Assembly (NCBI GenBank): GCA_038230695.1
Contig: JBBRMT010000205.1
Coordinates: forward strand, 1-8,821
DNA length: 8,821 bases
Direction: 5' to 3'
Source: QHBQ01 sp038230695
Lineage (GTDB): Bacteria; Chloroflexota; Chloroflexia; QHBQ01
A model generated the notes under the pieces. It was not told the DNA's origin. It did no database searches and worked only from the letters and a program-made list of their open reading frames with translations. Positions 6,063 through 8,821 of the stretch are shown one piece after another. The translations under genes were made by a program, and so were the position numbers. Every line of letters begins with the position of its first letter. Position 1 is the first letter of the stretch.

Positions 6063-8821
6063 GTGAAAAGGACACCGAGGAAGTGGTTGGCCTACGCGGT
6101 TGCGCTGCTGCTGGCGGGTGGCATTATCTGGCAACCAGCAAGCCCGATGGGGCCGCAGGCGCATTCGCCACAGAGTGGCATCGTGACGCAGAACAAACCC
6201 GCGCCGCAACCAGCAACGGACAAGCCAGCGAACAGCCTGGCCCTGAGTTTCGAGCCGAATGTTGGTCAGGCCGCTGCCGGGGTACGTTACCTGGCCCGCG
6301 CCAATGGTTTCACCATGCTGCTCGATAGTAAGGGCGCAACAATGGCTTTGGCTGCACAAGATGGGTGGGATAAATCCCGCCCCAACAGTGCTGGCGCTGT
6401 AGGGGCAGGATTTATCCCGCCCGCTGCTGCCCAATCCTCAGTCCTCAGCCTTCAGCTTGTCGGGGCCAACCCCGCCGCGCCACTGGTGGGTGCGGATACG
6501 CTATCCGCCAGGAGCAACTACATCCTCGGCAACGACCCCGCGCAGTGGCATACCAACGTGCCGAACTATGCGCGGGTGGTGTCAAAGGGGGTTTACCCCG
6601 GCATTGATATGGTCTGGTATGGCAGCGGCGGCAACATGGAGTATGACTTCGTGCTGGCTGCCGGAGCCGACCCCAACGCGATTCGGCTGAAGGTGGCGGG
6701 CGCGACCATCACCCAGGCGGGCGACGAGTTGGCGTTGCACACCGCAGCGGGTACGCTCTACCAACACGCGCCGCATATTTATCAACAAACTGCCAGCGGG
6801 CAGCAGCAGGTTAGCGGCGTATATAAAATGCTGGGTCGCGACGAGGTTGGCTTCGCCATCAGCGCCTACAACCCAGGCTTGCAGTTGGTGATTGACCCGC
6901 AGCTAACCTATTCCACCTACTTTGACGGCAGCGGTAGGGAGATTGGGCTGGGCATCGCGCTGGATAGCAACAAGGACATCTATGTGGTGGGTGATACCAC
7001 CTCTACCGATTTCTATACCACCACAAGCGCCTACCAGCGCAGCTTCGGCGGGGTGCAGGATGCGTTTATAAGCAAACTCAGCCCCGATGGGCAAACCCTG
7101 CTCTATTCAACCTATCTAGGTGGCAGCGGCAGCGACGAGGGTCGCGCCATCGCGCTCGATAGCAACGGCAATGCCTACATCACTGGCTATACCTACTCCG
7201 CCAACTTCCCGCTGCAAAACGCCTTCCAGCCTGCTTATGGCGGCAACGGCGATGCCTTCGTCACCGAACTGAGCGCCGATGGATCATCGCTACTCTATTC
7301 CACCTACCTGGGCGGCAGCTACACCGAGAATGGACACGATCTCAAGGTGGACAGCAGCGGCGCAGCCTATGTCACTGGCTGGACTGCTTCTGCCGATTTT
7401 ACCACTACCGTCGGCGCAATCCAGCGCACATATGGCGGCTCAATCTACGATGGCTTCGTTACCAAACTGAACCCCAACGGTTCGCTGGCCTACTCCACCT
7501 TCCTCGGTGGTGGCGACGACGATCGCGGCGAGGGTATCGCGCTCGATAGCGCAGACAACATATACGTCACGGGCGTGACCAGCTCGACCAATTTTTATAC
7601 CACCACCAACGCGCTGCAAGGCAGCAATCGTGGGCTGGGCGATGGCTTCGTCACCGAACTGAACGCTGCTGGTACCGTAATCAGCTACTCCACCTACCTG
7701 GGCGGGAGCGCATATGATCGCAGCTCCGCAATCGCGGTAGATGGCAGCGGCGCGATGTATGTTTCCGGCTGGACTGGGTCCACCAACTTCTACACCACCA
7801 CCAACGCCTACCAACGCAGCTACGGCGGTGGCAGCGAAGACATATTCACCACGAAAATCAACCCCGACGGCGCCGCCGCTTACTCCACCTATCTGGGCGG
7901 CGGCGGCTTTGATGTGTCCTACAGCCTGACGGTGGACAACCAGGGCCATGCCTATGTAGCGGGCTATACCCAGTCCAGCAACTTCCCGCTGGTCAATCCC
8001 ATCCAACCCTCCTTCCACGGTGGCTCTGACATCACCGTAACCGAACTGAGCGCCGATGGATCATCGCTACTCTATTCAACCTACCTGGGCGGCAGCAACG
8101 GCGATAGTAGCTTCGCTATTACGGTAGACAGCAATGACACTGCATACATCATCGGCCAGACCAACTCTACCGACTTTCCCACGGTTATCCCCTTCCAGGG
8201 TTCGCTGCGTAGCAACAATTTCGACGCAATTATCGCCGAGATCGCCAACCCTTCACCCACTATCACCCCAACCATCACCGCTACTGCCACAACGCTCGCC
8301 ACCGCTACTGGCACACCAGCCCCTAATACACCACCCACCTACACCTTTACCGACACGCCAACCGCCACCGCCTCGCCAACCAGTGCGCCGACGGATACTG
8401 ACACGCCCACGCTGACCCCCAGCGACACGGCCACCGCCACCCGTACGCCAGTCCCAACCGTTACCGGCACCTCATCGCCAAATATCCCGCCAACTTACAC
8501 CTTTACCGACACGCCAACCGCCACCGCCTCGCCAACCAGTGCGCCGACCGATACTGACACGCCCACGCTGACCCCCAGCGACACAGCCACCGCTACCCGT
8601 ACGCCAGTCCCAACCGTTACCGGCACCTCATCGCCAAATATCCCGCCAACTTACACCTTTACCGACACGCCAACTGCTACCGCCTCGCCAACCAGTGCGC
8701 CGACGGATACTGACACGCCCACAGCAACCTCGACATTTACCGGCACGGTTAGCCCAACCTACACCCCCGCCGCCACTGCAACCTTCAGCGGCACGACCTC
8801 GCCAACCTACACCCCCGCCGC
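6063..8821 (+). CDS. Secreted SBBP beta-propeller repeat protein with Thr/Pro/Ser-rich tail, 3' partial
   Basis: The frame is open from GTG 6063 to the window end (919 codons and more). The start is fixed by AAGGAG at 6051-6056. Residues 1-33 form a signal or anchor segment: KRTPRK, then LAYAVALLLAGGIIW, then a Pro-rich stretch. Residues about 60-283 match the N-terminal domain that precedes SBBP repeats (DUF7948-like): LSFEPNVGQ, NYILGNDPAQWHTNVPNYARV, VYPGIDMVWYG, MEYDFVLAAGADP, ending LQLVIDPQLTYSTY. Seven SBBP repeats begin with YSTYLGG-like motifs at 283, 348, 412, 477, 542, 607 and 671, each containing IALDSNGNAYITGYT-type and GGxxDAFVTKL-type segments. From about 728 the protein is a Thr/Pro/Ser/Ala-rich tail of tandem repeats, likely a flexible and possibly glycosylated stalk. 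Such proteins are exported or displayed on the surface; no catalytic motif is visible and the ligand is unknown. A palindromic element supplies residues 101-120. Confidence 0.9.
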   Translation, partial: MKRTPRKWLAYAVALLLAGGIIWQPASPMGPQAHSPQSGIVTQNKPAPQPATDKPANSLALSFEPNVGQAAAGVRYLARANGFTMLLDSKGATMALAAQDGWDKSRPNSAGAVGAGFIPPAAAQSSVLSLQLVGANPAAPLVGADTLSARSNYILGNDPAQWHTNVPNYARVVSKGVYPGIDMVWYGSGGNMEYDFVLAAGADPNAIRLKVAGATITQAGDELALHTAAGTLYQHAPHIYQQTASGQQQVSGVYKMLGRDEVGFAISAYNPGLQLVIDPQLTYSTYFDGSGREIGLGIALDSNKDIYVVGDTTSTDFYTTTSAYQRSFGGVQDAFISKLSPDGQTLLYSTYLGGSGSDEGRAIALDSNGNAYITGYTYSANFPLQNAFQPAYGGNGDAFVTELSADGSSLLYSTYLGGSYTENGHDLKVDSSGAAYVTGWTASADFTTTVGAIQRTYGGSIYDGFVTKLNPNGSLAYSTFLGGGDDDRGEGIALDSADNIYVTGVTSSTNFYTTTNALQGSNRGLGDGFVTELNAAGTVISYSTYLGGSAYDRSSAIAVDGSGAMYVSGWTGSTNFYTTTNAYQRSYGGGSEDIFTTKINPDGAAAYSTYLGGGGFDVSYSLTVDNQGHAYVAGYTQSSNFPLVNPIQPSFHGGSDITVTELSADGSSLLYSTYLGGSNGDSSFAITVDSNDTAYIIGQTNSTDFPTVIPFQGSLRSNNFDAIIAEIANPSPTITPTITATATTLATATGTPAPNTPPTYTFTDTPTATASPTSAPTDTDTPTLTPSDTATATRTPVPTVTGTSSPNIPPTYTFTDTPTATASPTSAPTDTDTPTLTPSDTATATRTPVPTVTGTSSPNIPPTYTFTDTPTATASPTSAPTDTDTPTATSTFTGTVSPTYTPAATATFSGTTSPTYTPA
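6363..6422. repeat. 60-bp imperfect palindrome (REP/MITE-like) inside the SBBP gene
   Basis: Left arm 6363-6391 and right arm 6394-6422 are 29 nt each, around a 2-nt centre (TG). Comparing the left arm with the reverse complement of the right arm gives 25 of 29 matches, and three of the four mismatches can pair as G:U in RNA. Each arm also contains a smaller near-palindrome around GGGATAAATCCC or its complement. The element covers exactly codons 101-120 in frame, encoding GWDKSRPNSAGAVGAGFIPP, a stretch unlike the DUF7948-like sequence around it. Confidence 0.8.
6435..6455 (+). repeat. Heptanucleotide tandem repeat within the SBBP gene, 3 units
   Basis: TCCTCAG, TCCTCAG, CCTTCAG: two identical units and a third with two changes, 12 nt downstream of the 60-bp palindrome. 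The 21 nt are in frame and encode SSVLSLQ. They lead into LVGANPAAP, which looks like native domain sequence. Confidence 0.7.
6909..8248 (+). repeat. Seven SBBP repeat units, 192-195 nt each
   Basis: The codon for the first Tyr of the YSTYLGG-like motif occurs at 6909, 7104, 7296, 7491, 7686, 7881 and 8073, giving periods of 195, 192, 195, 195, 195 and 192 nt. The conserved pieces are YSTYLGG, A(I)ALDSNGNAYITG, and GGxxDAFVTKLxPDG. DNA divergence between most units is substantial, but a 38-nt stretch is identical at 7263-7300 and 8040-8077. SBBP units are proposed to form beta-propeller blades; seven blades is a common propeller size. Confidence 0.9.
8305..8722 (+). repeat. 156-bp tandem repeat encoding a 52-residue Thr/Pro/Ser unit
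   Basis: Units start at 8341 and 8497, with a third, truncated one from 8653 to about 8722; a degenerate earlier fragment lies at 8305-8340. Unit 1 and unit 2 differ at only 3 of 156 positions, and the third differs from unit 2 at 3 positions over its length. Every difference is a third-position synonymous change (for example ACG/ACC, GCC/GCT). The encoded unit begins TFTDTPTATASPTSAPTDTD and ends NIPPTY. Confidence 0.9.
8721..8821 (+). repeat. 48-bp Thr/Pro-rich repeat at the window end
   Basis: After the 156-bp units the tail switches to 16-codon units, ATSTFTGTVSPTYTPA then ATATFSGTTSPTYTPA; CCTACACCCCCGCCGC recurs at 8758 and 8806, 48 nt apart. The array continues beyond the window, so the copy number is unknown. 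Confidence 0.75.

Noticed and set aside
6363..6422. Palindrome as a transcription terminator or attenuator
   Set aside because: There is no T-run after the stem, and it sits about 100 codons inside an open frame that continues for over 800 more codons.
7440..8018. 192-codon minus-strand ORF
   Set aside because: It is antisense to the SBBP repeats; its periodic Gly/Val/Ala-rich sequence mirrors the repeat DNA on the other strand, and it has no start signals.
8305..8821. CRISPR-like array
   Set aside because: The repeats are contiguous, 156 and 48 nt long, divisible by three and coding in the frame of the gene; there are no unique spacers.

Overview
The window looks like a chromosomal segment of a GC-rich bacterium, most probably a member of the Chloroflexota. 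The indications are two families of secreted repeat protein that I associate with that phylum: SBBP beta-propeller proteins with long Thr/Pro/Ser-rich tails, and proteins ending in repeats of the form FWxxxGGLxxFGxPI...QYxERxRxEYHPEN...LGLLG. GTG/TTG starts with good Shine-Dalgarno sites and intergenic heptanucleotide tandem repeats fit the same picture. The phylum call is an inference, not a database result.

Left part (1-3690, all on +). (i) The 3' end of an RNase H-like (YprB-type, DEDD) exonuclease gene fused to a TPR-like helical C-terminus. (ii) A lower-GC two-gene module with its own promoter and a perfect Shine-Dalgarno site: a 143-aa putative antitoxin of a family I do not recognise, overlapping by 4 nt a 138-aa PIN-domain ribonuclease toxin. 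(iii) After 88 nt on the same strand, a 599-aa dynamin-like GTPase whose likely start is a TTG codon inside the longest ORF. A strong hairpin terminator closes this block.

Middle (3690-4076). About 390 nt in which I see no convincing gene, ending in a heptamer tandem repeat.

Right part (4077-8821). Two secreted repeat-protein genes diverge from a 147-nt intergenic region. The minus-strand gene encodes a signal peptide, a seven-bladed GNGWAVG-type propeller and two C-terminal GGLxxFGxPI/YHPEN repeats. It is split by one in-frame TGA that sits exactly where the propeller's conserved Trp should be, so it is a very recent pseudogene or a sequence error. The plus-strand gene starts at GTG 6063 behind a near-consensus promoter (TTGACT-N17-TATAAT) and is still open at the window end. 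It encodes a signal/anchor segment, a DUF7948-like N-terminal domain, seven SBBP repeats of 64-65 residues and a Thr/Pro/Ser-rich tail built of exact 52-residue repeats.

The most unusual signals are three. A 60-bp imperfect palindrome (REP/MITE-like) occupies exactly 20 codons of the SBBP gene. Three separate sites carry triplicated heptanucleotides of the same 21-bp length, one of them coding and close to that palindrome. The tail repeats differ from each other only at synonymous positions. I see no fully convincing new multi-gene system; the closest candidate is the antitoxin/PIN/dynamin cluster.
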